Part shown: piece after piece, positions 12,031 to 24,010 of the stretch
Position numbering within the stretch: the first letter of the stretch is position 1
Layout of the letters: each line of letters opens with the position of its first letter
Origin: Terebella lapidaria
Taxonomy: Eukaryota; Annelida; Polychaeta; Terebellida; Terebellidae
DNA length: 64,000 nucleotides
Assembly (NCBI GenBank): GCA_949152475.1
Contig: OX424570.1
Span: forward strand, 2,778,181-2,842,180
Direction of reading: 5' to 3'
The notes under the pieces: model-generated
The model's input: the letters and a program-made list of their open reading frames with translations, nothing else
What the model was told of the DNA's origin: nothing
Database searches by the model: none
Made by a program: the position numbers and the translations under genes

Positions 12031-15000
12031 TTGGCCTTTAGGCCAATGGTATCTCGTTTGTATGTCTGTGTGCGCTCTAGCGGCCACAGTTTTAACGCTA
12101 ACTTCTCGAAACTTTTTCTATGGAAAGATATTCGCCCAAGGACGGAACCGCACGTTTTTGAAAAAAATCGGTCCATTGATGACGTCACCAAAAATCATTG
12201 AAAAGTCGAAAAATCCCTATCTCTCATCATTGGCGAATTTAAAAAAATTCGCACAGCAGTCAAATTTGAACCGATTGTTCTGATATTTGGTACGCTGATA
12301 TATGTTCATATTATCCATCAAACAACAAAGTTATACGTAGATCGGTTGAACGTCAATGACGTCATGACGTAAAATGTCAATTTTTTAAATGGGATCATAT
12401 ATCGGAAAGTATTTGTCGTAGAGAGAAGCGGATTGCACCATTAAAAAGCTCGTTGAATTCTGGTTTAGAAGGGTACTGTTCGATACGTTTCCGCCCTGAT
12501 AGATTTTCCGCTATGACGTCATAAACGTAAGGCCTGTCATAAAATTTTTTCGACTTTTCAGCAAACTTTCAAATATCCATAGTGCACTCAAATTTAAAGG
12601 TATTGAACTGTAATTATGAGAACCTCTGTGAAATATTAATATACAGCCATGTACCAAGTTTCAACGCGCTACGTCCAACGTCAATGACGTCATGACGTAA
12701 AACGTCAATTTTAAAAATGGGGTTATATATCTGAAAGTATTCGTCGCACAGAGAAGCGGATTGCACCACTCGCAAGCTCGTTGAATTCTGGTTTAGGAGG
12801 GTACTGTCCGATACGTTTCCACCCTGATAGATTTTCCGCTATGACGTCATTAACGTAAGGCCTGTCATAAAATTTGTTCGACTTTTCAGCAAACTTTCAA
12901 ATATCCACAGTGCACTCAAATTTAAAGGTATTCAACTGTAATTATGAGAACCTATGTGAAATATCAATATACAGCCATATACCAAGTCTCAACGCGCTAC
13001 GTGCAACGTCAATGACGTCATGACGTAAAACGTCAATTTTCATAAAAATTTTTCGACTTTTCAGCAAACTTTCAAATATCCATAGTGCACTCAAATTTAA
13101 AGGTATTGAACTGTAATTATGAGAACCTCTGTGAAATATTAATATACAGACATATACCAAGTTTCAACGCGCTACGTCCAACGTCAATGACGTCATGACG
13201 TAAAACGTCAATTTTAAAAATGGGGTTATATATCTGAAAGTATTCGTCGCACAGAGAAGCGGATTGCACCACTCAAAAGCTCGTTGAATTCTGGTTTAGG
13301 AGGGTACTGTCCGATACGTTTCCACCCTGATAGATTTTCCGCTATGACGTCATTAACGTAAGGCCTGTCATAAAATTTGTTCGACTTTTCAGCAAACTTT
13401 CAAATATCCACAGTGCACTCAAATTTAAAGGTATTCAACTGTAATTATGAGAACCTATGTGAAATATCAATATACAGCCATATACCAAGTCTCAACGCGC
13501 TACGTGCAACGTCAATGACGTCATGACGTAAAACGTCAATTTTCATAATGGAGCTATATATCGATAGGTATTTGTCGTACAGAAAAGCGGATTGCACCAT
13601 TGGAAAGCTCGTTGAATTCTGGTTTAGAAGGGTACTGTCCGATACTTTTCCGCGATGATAGATTTTCCGCTATGACGTCATAAACGGAAGGCCTGTCATA
13701 CAAGTTTTTCGGCTTTTCAGCAAACTTTCAAACAACCACAGTGCACTCAATTTTGAAGGCAATAGACTTTAATCATGAGAACGTATGTGGAACTTTATTA
13801 TACAGCCATACACCGAGTTTCAACACGCTACGTGCAACGTCAATGACGTTATGACGTAAAACGTCAATTTTAAAAATGGAGCTATATATCGAGAGGTATT
13901 TGTCGTACAGAAAAGCGGATTGCACCATTGGAAAGCTCGTTGAATTCTGGTTCAGGGGGGCACTGTCCGATACGTTTCCGCCCTGATAGATTTTCCGCTA
14001 TGACGTCATAAACGTAAGGCCTGTCATAAATTTTTTTCGACTTTTCAGCAAACTTTCAAATATCCACAGTGCACTCAAATTTGAAGGTATTGAACTGTAA
14101 TTATGAGAACCTATGTGAAATATTAATATACAGCCATATACCAAGTTTCAACGCGCTACGTTCAACGTCAATGACGTCATGACGTAAAACGTCAATTTTA
14201 AAAATGGGTTATATATCTGAAAGTATTCGTCGCACAGATAAGCGGATTGCACCACTCGAAAGCTCGTTGAATTCTGGTTTAGGAGGGTACTGTCCGATAC
14301 TTTTCCGCCATGATAGATTTTCCGCTATGACGTCATAAACGGAAGGCCTGTCATACAAGTTTTTCGGCTTTTCAGCAAACTTTCAAACAACCACAGTGCA
14401 CTCAATTTTGAAGGCAATAGACTGTAATCATGAGAACGTATGTGGAACTTCATTACACAGCCATACACCGAGTTTCAACACGCTACGTGCAACGTCAATG
14501 ACGTTATGACGCAAAACGTCAATTTTAAAAATGGAGCTATATATCGAGAGGTATTTGTCGTACAGAAAAGCGGATTGCACCATTGGAAAGCTCGTTGAAT
14601 TCTGGTTTAGAAGGGTACTGTCCGATACTTTTCCGCCATGATAGATTTTCCGCTATGACGTCATAAACGTAAGGCCTGTCATACAAGTTTTTCGGCTTTT
14701 CAGCAAACTTTCAAACAACCACAGTGCACTCAATTTTGAAGGCAATAGACTGTAATCATGACAACGTATGTGGAACTTTATTACACAGCCATACACCGAG
14801 TTTCAACACGCTACGTGCAACGTCAATGACGTCATGATGGATCAATTTTCAAAATGGAGCTATATACCGAGAGGTATTTGTCGTACAGAAAAGCGGATTG
14901 CACCATTGGAAAGCTCGTTGAATTCTGGTTTAGGAGGGTACTGTCCAATACTTTTCCGCCATGATAGACTTTCCGCAAAGACGTAATAAACGTAATGCCT

Positions 15001-15295
15001 GCGATACCAATTTTTCGACTTTTCAGCAAACATTGAAACATCCACAGTGCACTCAAATTTGAAGTTATTAGACTGTAATTATGGGAACCTATATCGAATA
15101 TTAATACCAAGCCATGTACAGAGTTTAAACACGTTACATTCAACAACAATGACGTCATGATGTCAAACGTCCATTTTCGAAATAGGATTGTATCTGGCTA
15201 AGTATTAATTCTTAATGAAATGGATTACACCCTCGGAAACCTCATTCAATTATAGTTAAAGTAGGCCACGCATGTAGAAAAAGATTTCGACAAGT
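12031..15295 (+). mobile_element. 328-bp satellite block III, near-copy of block II
   Basis: It begins with a perfect hairpin TTGGCCTTTAGGCCAA (12031-12046), then CTCGTTTG, GCGCTCTAGCGGCCACAG and the same head as block II. Landmarks are at 12357, 12685, 13013, 13188, 13516, 13844, 14172, 14499, 14827 and 15150. Positions 12060-13029 match 9621-10590 at an offset of 2439 with only a handful of differences. Later parts match at offsets 2942 and 3265. It has gained one monomer and one truncated 175-bp monomer relative to block II, and ends GATTTCGACAAGT at 15283-15295. Confidence 0.75.
13013..13187 (+). repeat. Truncated 175-bp satellite monomer
   Basis: The interval between landmarks at 13013 and 13188 is 175 bp instead of 328. 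The sequence passes from GTCAATTTTCATA directly into AAATTTTTCGACTTTTCAG near 13042, losing about 153 bp that include the second TGACGTCA. This is where the offset to block II changes from 2439 to 2942, so it marks a recombination junction between monomers. Confidence 0.85.
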
Positions 15296-16880
15296 TTGGC
15301 CTTTAGGCCAATGGTATCTCGTCTGTTTGTCCGTTTGTTTGTGCGCGCTCTAGCGTCCACAGTTTTCGAGCTAGCATTCCGAATTTTTTTTGATAGATAG
15401 GTATCCGCTCTGGGACGGGACCGCACGTTTTTGGAAAAAATCGGTTCACTGATGACGTCACCAAAAATTCTTGAAAACTAAAAAAATCCCTATCTCTCAT
15501 CATTGGCGAATTTTAAAAAATTCACACAGCAGCCACATTTAAACCGATACTTCTGAAATTCAGCACAGGGATATATAATAGTATCCTCCATCAAACTGCG
15601 AAGTTTTACTCGGATTGTTTGAACGTCAATGACGTCACGACGTGAAACGTCATTTTTCAAAATGGGGCTATATATCGGATAGTATTTGTCGTACAGAGAA
15701 GCGAATTGCACCATTGGAAAGCTCGTTGAATTCTGGTTCAGAAGGGTACTGTCCGATACTTTTCCGCCATGATAGATTTTCCGCTATGACGTCATAAACG
15801 TAAGGCCTGTCATACCAATTTTTCGACTTTTCAGCAAACTTTCAAACATCCACAGTGCACTCAATTTTAAAGTTATTAGGCTGTAATTATCAGAACCTAT
15901 GTGGAATAATGATACCCAGCCATATACCAAGTTTTAACACGCTCCGTGTAACGTCAATGACGTCATGACGTAAAACGTCAATTTTCGAAATGGGGCTATA
16001 TATCAAAAAGTATCTGTCGTACGGAGAAGCAAATTGCACCATTGGAAAATTCGTTGAATTCTGGTTCAGAAGGGTACTATCCGATACTTTTCCGCCATGA
16101 TAGATTTTCCGCTATGACGTCATAAACGTAAGGCCTGTCATACAAATTTTTCGACTTTTCAGCAAAATTTCAAACATCCACAGTGCACTCAAATTTGAAG
16201 GTTTGGAACTGTAATTATGAGAACCTATGTGAAATATTAATATACAGGCATATACCAAGTTTCAACGCGCTACGTTCAACGTCAATGACGTCATGACGTA
16301 AAACGTCAATTTTAAAAATGGGGCTATATATCTGAAAGTATTTATCGCACAGAGAAGCGGATTGTACCACTCGAAAGCTCGTTGAATTCTCGTTTAGGAG
16401 GGTACTGTCCGATACGTTTCCGCCCTGATAGATTTTCCGTTATGACGTCATAAACGTATGGCCTGTCATACCGATATTTCGACCTTTCAGCAAACTTTCA
16501 GACATCCACAGTGCACTCAAATTTAAAGATATTAGGCTGTAATTATCAGAACTCATGTGGAATGATACTCCCCAGCCATATACCGAGTCTCAACACGCTA
16601 GGTGAAACGTCAATGACGTCACGACGTGAAACGTCATTTTTCGAAATGGGGCTATATATCGGAAAGTATTTGTCGTACAGAAAAGCGAATTGCACCATTG
16701 GAAAGCTCGTTGAATTCTGCTTTAGAAGGGTACTGTCTGATACTTTTCCGCCATGATAGATTTTCCGCTATGACGTCATAAACGTAAGGCCTGTCATACC
16801 AATATTTCAACTTTTCAGCAAACTCTCAAACATCCACAGTGCACTTCAATTTAAAGGTATTAGACTGTAATTATCAGAAC
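15296..16880 (+). mobile_element. 328-bp satellite block IV
   Basis: It begins TTGGCCTTTAGGCCAA, then CTCGTCTGTTTGTCCG, GCGCGCTCTAGCGTCCACAG, a head closer to block I than to blocks II and III, and monomers with landmarks at 15630, 15958, 16286 and 16614. The monomers are more diverged from each other than in block III. It stops abruptly after ATTATCAGAAC at 16880, where the tRNA-like insertion begins. No closing inverted terminus is seen. Confidence 0.7.
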
Positions 16881-17225
16881 AATAGAATAGATAAAAGGGT
16901 GACTGTGGAAAACATATCAGAATTAATACAAAAAAAACACTCAGAAAAAGTAATTTAGTTGGAATTTAAAAAAAAAAAGTGGCAATAGGAATCGAACTCC
17001 TGACCCCGCGCACCAACGCCTTTACTGACTGAGCCAAACCGTCACTTGAAAGTTGTTGAGTGTGAAGCATATAGCGTACAAGAGACAGCCCTCAGAATAA
17101 ATGCAGGTATGTCTCATGGCTGCGCATTGGTGTGGCTGCTGTGGCGGCAGCGTGAGGAATTTTTTGAGATTTTTTGTGACCTCTTCACTTGACCGATTTT
17201 CACGAAAATTGAACCGTTTCTAGCC
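16881..17225 (-). mobile_element. Possible SINE-like insertion in the satellite
   Basis: The satellite is interrupted after 16880 and a satellite fragment reappears at 17231, but in inverted orientation. The intervening sequence carries a tRNA-like segment on the minus strand with A-run (plus-strand) tracts beside it. A SINE with a tRNA-derived head is plausible. I cannot define the target-site duplication or find a second copy in the window, so this is tentative. Confidence 0.35.
16978..17046 (-). tRNA. tRNA-like sequence (degraded tRNA or SINE head)
   Basis: On the minus strand the sequence begins AGTGACGG, has an A-box-like TTGGCTCAGTCAGTAAAGGC and a B-box-like AGTTCGATTCC, and ends ATTGCCACT, which pairs with the 5' end in most positions of the acceptor stem. 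A poly-T tract (a polymerase III terminator) follows immediately. The T arm forms four pairs. The segment between the D arm and T arm (GTTGGTGCGCGGGGTC) does not form a normal anticodon arm, and two extra bases lie before the D stem. It is therefore probably not a working tRNA. No anticodon is assigned. Confidence 0.45.
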
Positions 17226-17230
17226 TTCAA

Positions 17231-17267
17231 CCTCGGTGTATGGCTGGGTATTATTATTCCACATGAG
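17231..17267 (-). repeat. Inverted fragment of the 328-bp satellite
   Basis: Read on the minus strand this is CTCATGTGGAATAATAATACC followed by CAGCCATACACCGAGG. It matches the monomer segment that should follow the broken end at 16880. The orientation is opposite to blocks I-IV, so the satellite edge has been inverted as well as interrupted. Confidence 0.7.
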
Positions 17268-17329
17268 TTTCGCGATATTAAATCAAAATCAAGCCTGAAG
17301 CAGAAAGCACAAAGAATCTACTACTTCGT

Positions 17330-17500
17330 GCCTTTATGGAGATAACAAAAAAGTGTTTCATGAATATGAGTGGAATATTTCAGTGTGTCTTCGGATGAAC
17401 TATTTGATCGAGCTACAATTTTCATTGCAAACTGTTGTATTTTACGTTTGTTTTTGGCATCATCAAACTCTGACTGCATCATACAGGTTAAATTTCCGAA
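17330..17500 (+). repeat. Dispersed repeat E, partial copy 1
   Basis: Shares CAGTGTGTCTTCGGATGAAC, TATTTGATCGAGC, TGTTGTATTTTACGTTTG and GCATCATCAAA with copies at 18330-18760, 22690-22990 and, inverted, 23720-24010. Only the 3' half is recognisable. No conserved reading frame. Confidence 0.6.
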
Positions 17501-18329
17501 ATTCCAAAAGGCCATAACAGCGTCAATACTGTATGGAATATCTTGAAACTTGATATACCCATTGATAACATTGACCTCTACGAATTGAACTACATAGGTC
17601 AAAGGCCAAGGTCAAGGTCATCAAAATCCCATTTGGACATTTGGTATTATGGATTTGTTTTTTCTGGATTTGGTATTATGGGAGATTTATACATATCTAA
17701 TGAGGAAAATTTTCAATTCTCAGTTTGATTCTTCTATTTGTTTTGACGTAACTAACGTTTTTATCACTGAAAAATGATGAATATTCACTCTCACATTCAG
17801 AATGGCCAGGTACATGAAGATTGTAAAAAATCTAGGTTACCCAGTAGAAGGTCAAGATCACTGGCAGCACTTCCGGCAAGTTAGTCGACTATGTCGGTTC
17901 ATTTAATTGTTGCTGTTGCTGTACTGTATCAATAATTAATTCCTAATTGAAGTTTTGTGTTTCTTACAAAAACTATTTCATGAATAACAGTTCATATTCC
18001 CATGTTTCAAGGACAAAACCTCCGTTTTTTAGGTCTCGTGCCAACTGTAATTAGAGTACTACTTTTCGTACCTAGGCACATTATTTGCATTACATGTTAG
18101 CCGATGACATTATTGACTTTTTGGAGATAATCATCCAAGCATCCCAAAGTTCGTGATCACTCATGGGCGAAACAGCAATGATCGTGCAAATGTGCAATAG
18201 TCATTATTTATTGAAGTGTGTGTGTTCGTGTGTGTCGGGGTGGACAAATGTCGTAAATATCATTGTGTCAGTTTGAAGTGTAGTAATACAGTTTCGAGCT
18301 TTAAACAATAAGAGTAACAGGTGCTCATA

Positions 18330-18760
18330 TCAAAATATTCATAGGTATTATGTTGGTGGTAATCTGGGCAAATCTGTTTAGAAACAGTAAAATGGTCAAG
18401 GCCCCAATTTGAGTATTAAATTTTGTTTCGGTCATGTCATTGGTCCATCTGTCCCCGTGGATACTATAAACATGATAAACTGATTTGGTAGTTATATAGA
18501 TACTTGTCATACTTCTATTCCATAGGGTTTGTTTCAGACTTCGAAATTGTCTTAGCCGGTTGTTGTTCAGTCGTACACTTTTGTCATCAGATGTACAGTA
18601 GAAACCACCACATTTCACACACATTCTGCCCCTGGCGACGCTTGTGGGTTCTTGGATAAACTATTTGGTCAGGGTTTGTTTTCTATTTCGAAAATTATTT
18701 TATGTTTGTTATTGGTATCATCAAAATTTAGTAGTGTTGAAGATAACAAGTTGATACTTA
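18330..18760 (+). repeat. Dispersed repeat E, copy 2
   Basis: Contains ATACTTGTCAT, CCATAGGGTTTGTTTC, GATGTACAGTAGAAAC, CTGCCCCTGGCGACG, CTATTTGGTCAGGGTTTG and GGTATCATCAAAATTT, all recurring in order in the other E copies. This is one of the two fullest copies. Confidence 0.65.
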
Positions 18761-19059
18761 ACTTACATTAATTCATTTCTTCCAATATGGGAAGCTTCTA
18801 CATGTGATGCGCTTCCGTTTGAATACACAAATGTTGTGAATACCTCACTCCTAAAACAAACGTGCTATCGTGATATAGTTCCACATTTTCAGACCAGATA
18901 GGAAAATGGTGAACACTTCACCATTCAATATATTGTAATAGTTGGTATTTATAACTTCTTGTGATAAAACATATAATTTTACATGGCGCCATTCCACATC
19001 AAAATTTTTTTTCGGTTACATTGAATAGCTGTGCTATTGTGCTTTTATAGACGTACCAC

Positions 19060-19310
19060 ATGGCGTGACTCCGACGAATTTCCGCAGTTTCTCCATGACC
19101 CGTACGTATTTTTATATCTGTATACCCCCACTCAGGACTTGTATCGATCAGACAGCAGATCCAGGCTATATATTCTCGTGGGGTGGCCGCTTGTCCGTAA
19201 CCGGTAGGGCGAGATGGAGGGGATGGGGTGAGTTCAAGCACCTCTATCGCTAGGTCCCGGGGTTTTACCAATTGCTCGTGGGTTTATCCCATATTGAGAT
19301 CGAGTGTGGC
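19060..19310 (+). repeat. Dispersed repeat with GTGGCCGCTTGTCC core, copy 2
   Basis: Same ordered blocks as 3895-4140: CATGGCGTGACT, GACTTGTATCGATCAG, AGGCTATATA, GGTGGCCGCTTGTCCGTAAC, CGCTAGGTC and TATTGAGATCGAGTG. A reading frame spans part of it on each strand but is not shared by the other copies. Confidence 0.7.
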
Positions 19311-22300
19311 AGTGTTTGATAGGCTCCTGACACGGAAGCGATTTCTTATCGTGGGTGATTTGTCATTGACTGAGTTATATTCTGCGAATGATACAAAATT
19401 GTAATGGTTCGGGATATGTAAGCAGTCATCATTTGGAACGAACGATTTAATTACCCATACATTTGGATAATCAACCGAATCTGAATCATCCTTAGAATGG
19501 ATAAATGAAAGCGATTGACCATGTATTCTCACGTACAGGGCATTGAACAGGTGAGGGGGAGAATGGACTAAGATGAATTAAAAGTGTAAGTTTTCATAAA
19601 GTACCCGCACGAATATTCACAATTCAGCTTCTGACGAATCTGCCATAAACTTGAAACACTGGGATATTTGTGCTGTTCAAGAGTTTATGGACCAAGGTTA
19701 TTCCTGAGTTGTTTGTAAATGAGTGGCTATAACATGGATGAGGTGTACTGGAGCACATCAAAACTTCTCAGATTTCGCTAACTTAGTTTAGGCTTTCAAA
19801 AGAAGGTTTCAAGCTGGATACTATGTATTTAGTAATTCCCTTGATGACTTCTCGGATTTTATATCTCGAAACGAAAGAACATTTCTTTTCACTTAGATGT
19901 ATGCACAAGTGTAATACCCAATCAATGTTGCATCTATAGCATTATATTTTTCCTCTATATTGTTATATGTTGGTTCATATGTATGTGTGGCATATGAATA
20001 TTCTGCCGAAGACGCATGTATAATAAATGTACGTGTCAATACTTGCCATACATTTCTATTGGACCAGTCTGTTGATTGGTGTTTTTGTTAATATCATATT
20101 GCTTGTTGATATATAGCTTTTTGTCCCTTACCATAATTTTGGTACATAATTTTGGTATAAAATAAGCATGTAGATTCGGACAATCAAATTATTGCACAAC
20201 TATTGGTAATAGTTTTGGAACATCCCAAATAAAAAATACAAAGTACTAGTGAAATGTGACATACACCAAGATTCATACCACATATTTACACACTTCAAAC
20301 AAATTTAAACGCATCATACGTATTTACAGACATGTATTAGAAAGATTTACATACATCAGGCCCATTGACGCTGAAACATTCGAAGACACTGATTGACGCG
20401 AACCACTCAAGGGATTGACATAATGGATAAGTGGCATAGACACTCATTTGCATATGATTTGGGGGAGTATGATAGTATACATGTGATTTACACTGGACCA
20501 TCATGCTATTAAATATTGATAATAACGATTGGTTCAATATCATCCATGTATTATCACTGGTATATTTGTGTTTGCGCATGTTGACAAGCATGTCGTGTGA
20601 CTTAGTGTGTCTTAGTGTGGCATTCTGGGTAGCCTCTGTGTTTCTTTGCGAGTTATTGGTGTGGTTATTTCAAGTCAACATGCACCTTTTCAGTGGAAAT
20701 AAATCCTACTGATTGTAGATTTTATGACAATCGACAGAACGTACGATTTAAGTAATTTGATGGATGTGTTGTTTGTGAGTGCAACGAGAACTTGGGAGTT
20801 TATATGCCAACGCTTTAATTTTCATTCCGACCACCACGGAACAATTTCGTTAGCTACCGAACACACTTCGAATTTCTGAACAAATACCTGACAGGGCGTG
20901 GTCCTGATAGAGTCCGGAAATCAGTTCAGACATTGCGTCGTATATTCCACCACTCGACTTCATTGAATACACCACAACACCATATTGCTCTCTCGTAGTT
21001 ATCAAGGCGTGCTTCATTTTAGTATCCATTGTTGAGGATGAGGTAGAGGTGGTATCACATAGATTGTTACTGATCGAATAACCTCAGTCGGTGGTATATG
21101 TACTATGATGGTAACTTTTGTATCTCTAAATTGTGTGGCGAATACAGAAGTATTTGTTGGTGAAATAGTACTAATGTATTCATCCATGGATATGATGAAT
21201 GAAGTGAACCCGAGGTCAAGAAACCTACTGAAGTATCACTGGAACAGAACGGGGTGCTTGTGGGTTGTTTCAGCAATATTAGAAAGTATGAATTAATCTT
21301 GATGATTCGTTTATTCAACAAAAACCATTAATGCTTGTACCATTGATGGGTATCTTGTAACAGGATGGAAAGACACCTGCACATTCCAGTCTTCAAAAAA
21401 TACATTCACATGCTTATCGCATTCTTGCATATACAATGCTATAGGTCTGCTGTACGTGTATATTGATTGAGTTTATGTAATGAATATATTTATTCTCATC
21501 TAGAACTTAGAATTGATTACATTCAAATGGCGAGATGTTTCTATTATTTTCATACATGTTTGTTCATTCAGAAAGACATGAAATAACGTCCCTACGTAAC
21601 ACCTGTTCAATCCCCAGATACCTATGTGATAATTAGTAAATACATTACTGTTGAATAAATACAATTAGATATGGCTAAACTGTGACGGACTGATGCTCTG
21701 CTGATCTGAAGATGATATTATGGTGCTCATTACGAGAACTAGAAAAATACGGATTTTGCAGATAAGTATGTACTGACATCATCATTGAATGTGGTTCTAC
21801 CCCACACTGTGATTATTTTTCTTTGACACATTGACACGTTTGCCCAAAGAATAACAATTACATGCACACACGCAATGGATAGCTGGCAAAAACTGGCAAT
21901 ACTAATTATAGTGAGTATTACCTACTAATCATACATATGCTATAACAATTGAAAAAAAAACTCATAAAGACCCACTAATTGATAGAATGATACATTCCAG
22001 GGCAATCGTGAGCTTGTCAGTGTCATCTATGGGTACATAATTAATGGACATATATAATTTTATAAACATAATGCTATCAGTAGCATGTTTGACTTAAATG
22101 TTGCATATTTAAAATTGGAATGAGATCGGTGTCTTAACACAAGCAAAGCTTGAATATCCTGACAAAGCATATTTGTGATGTTGAGTTGAACATATTGATG
22201 TGTATTATTCACGGACCGCGTGTATCGCACTTGGTCCGACACGAATAATGTACCTTTCAGAACGATGCTCACAGCACAAAACGCAGTGGTATCACGCACG

Positions 22301-22689
22301 ACATCCCTCAATACTCGCTACAGTCAGATGGTTCCAGGTTAACTGATTAATTATTCAGCCACACCATATATTCACACACTATTCATCTAAACGCCACACT
22401 AGATGAACTAGATATTTACATTCAGTAGAGCATATTTCAGGTTTTGCACACCATTGCAGTTAGAGAATGGTGGCGGAATCGATGCAAATTGATCAACGGG
22501 AGATTTTCTGCTCGTGTGTTTAAGTATGGCATCAGGCTTTCGGAATGAGTGATTTTGTACCAACCAAAACAAAACGAACAATAAATGAAAACATCCATGG
22601 AGCATAAACCTTACCTTTGTCAGTGGCAATCCCCAAATATGTATTTGTGAATAAAGAGGCCTTATCACATTTAGAATTCTATGTGTTTA

Positions 22690-22990
22690 TCATTGTTAAC
22701 CTGTCCTCCTATGTAATATCTAACCTTATCGAGTGAACCAATTCGCAACTATCGGTAGCCTTTTGGTTTGTGATTCAGTACTTGTCATGAAGCTATTTCA
22801 TCGGGTTTGTTTTCGGATTTCCAAAATCGTGTTACTGGGCAGTTGTATACTAATCAGGTGTACAATAGAAACAACAGCATTACATACACCGTCGGCACGT
22901 GATAACGACAGTGTGGCTTTGGATATGATATTCTAGTCGGACTTTTATATTCCAATATGTTGTATTTTAGGTTTGATATTGAAGTCATCA
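22690..22990 (+). repeat. Dispersed repeat E, copy 3 (left arm of an inverted pair)
   Basis: Carries CAGTACTTGTCAT, CATCGGGTTTGTTTTCGGA, TGGGCAGTTGTATACTAAT, CAGGTGTACAATAGAAAC and TATGTTGTATTTTAGGTTTG. It faces copy 4 in opposite orientation about 750 bp away, with the small inverted-repeat element 23012-23178 between them. Together they could form a large imperfect foldback. Confidence 0.65.
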
Positions 22991-23011
22991 AAGTCCGGAT
23001 GATATTGACAT

Positions 23012-23178
23012 CAAGGATCGTACCACAATTAGATTACTTTCAATGGAGTCTGTGAATACAGGCCGAATTTTTCACGTTTCATGACACGCTGGCGGCTAGA
23101 TGGCGCTGCGGAACGTTTTGTCACAAAACGTAAATACCAAATGACGGAGTTTCCCATCCTATTGTGGTACGATCCTTG
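23012..23178. mobile_element. 167-bp MITE-like element
   Basis: CAAGGATCGTACCACAAT at 23012-23029 is repeated inverted and exact as ATTGTGGTACGATCCTTG at 23161-23178. Inside lie GGCGGCTAGATGGCGCTGCG and a perfect palindrome-like hairpin ACGTTTTGTCACAAAACGT (23113-23131). The element is too short to encode a transposase. TGACA lies close to both outer ends and might be a target duplication, but it is not flush. I cannot assign a superfamily. Confidence 0.7.
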
Positions 23179-23719
23179 CTGACAACTGACATTGACAACT
23201 GTCAGGGAATCAGGCTTGGGTTGTGTTGTTCGGTTGTGCAGAGAAAACGAGTTAATTACCAGAATAAGTGGTTTAATTAATGTTTACATTCAATAATTAC
23301 TGTTACAATTATCACGATCATTCCAGGGAAAGATAGACAGAGAGGGCGGGGGCCGTCTTATCAGCTCATTGACATACATATTTTTGGGCAATGTCTGATT
23401 ATGGTTTGTCAATCTAAATGTCAATTTTCATCCTCTGAAAAAAAAATTCAGAAGATTGGAGATCCATCAACGAGGAAAATAATTGGAATGACAAGATCCT
23501 ATGACACAAATTTGAATTTTTTCCTGCCGTTATAATATGATAAGTATTCTAGATGTCTGGGTAATGATGAAAGGCTGACTATTTAATATATTGTGATGAC
23601 TAAGTAGACGTTGATTCAGACAATGATCAATGTGTCATATACGTTTTCGTTTAGTACATTCATATCCATTCGAAGGGCAACCCAATTCATACTATTTTCC
23701 GGGAATAGCATCGATGTAA

Positions 23720-24010
23720 GTATCAATCTATTACCACCAATACAGCCAAATTTTGATGATTCCAATAACAAACGTAAAATACAACATTTTGCAATAGAAA
23801 CAAAGCCCGACCAAATACGTTATCAAAAGACACACTGGTGTCATCAGGGGCAGACAGTGTGTTGAAAGTACTTTTTTCTACTGTACACCTGATGGAATTA
23901 GTATACAACTGCCCAGCAACCAAATCCGAAACGAACCCCATGGAATAAATATATAACAAGTACATAAGTACCTAATCACAAGCCAAAAGGCTATTGAGTT
24001 GATGGTTTTG
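23720..24010 (-). repeat. Dispersed repeat E, copy 4 (inverted)
   Basis: On the minus strand it reads GTACTTGTTATATATTTATT, CCATGGGGTTCGTTTCGGA, TGGGCAGTTGTATACTAATT, CAGGTGTACAGTAGAAA, TGTCTGCCCCTGATGAC, GTATTTGGTCGGGCTTTG and TATTGGAATCATCAAAATTT. It is the best match to copies 2 and 3. Confidence 0.7.

Larger units (their letters stand above)
8123..16778. promoter_or_regulatory. Dense array of TGACGTCA palindromes (CRE-like)
   Basis: By hand count there are about 45 exact TGACGTCA octamers in the satellite, usually two per 328-bp unit, plus one in each block head at about 7945, 9739, 12178 and 15449. TGACGTCA is the consensus full CRE bound by CREB/ATF bZIP proteins. Three units have TGACGTTA at the first position (10902, 13844, 14499). 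Near the first site the TGACG half-motif recurs as ATGACGTAAAACGTCA. Protein binding is inference. The sites could be passive satellite sequence. Confidence 0.5.
17501..22689 (+). repeat. Large diverged unit, copy B
   Basis: Contains the ordered markers also found in copies A and C: GATCACTCATGGGCGA at 18155, the GTGGCCGCTTGTCC repeat at 19060-19310, TGGGTGATTTGTCA near 19350, CATGTATTCTCACGTACAGG at 19520, AATAAATGTACGTGTCAATA near 20020, a segment at 20380-20720 matching 26490-26810, GACAGGGCGTGGT at 20890, ATGAATGAAGTGAAC at 21200, CAGTGTCATCTATGG at 22018 and CCAGGTTAACTG at 22333. It lacks the family C insertion present in A and C, so it serves as the empty-site reference. Stops in all frames argue against a gene. 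Confidence 0.5.

Noticed and set aside
16978..17046. Functional tRNA gene
   Set aside because: The anticodon arm cannot be folded, the acceptor stem has a mismatch, and two extra bases precede the D stem. Reported only as tRNA-like.
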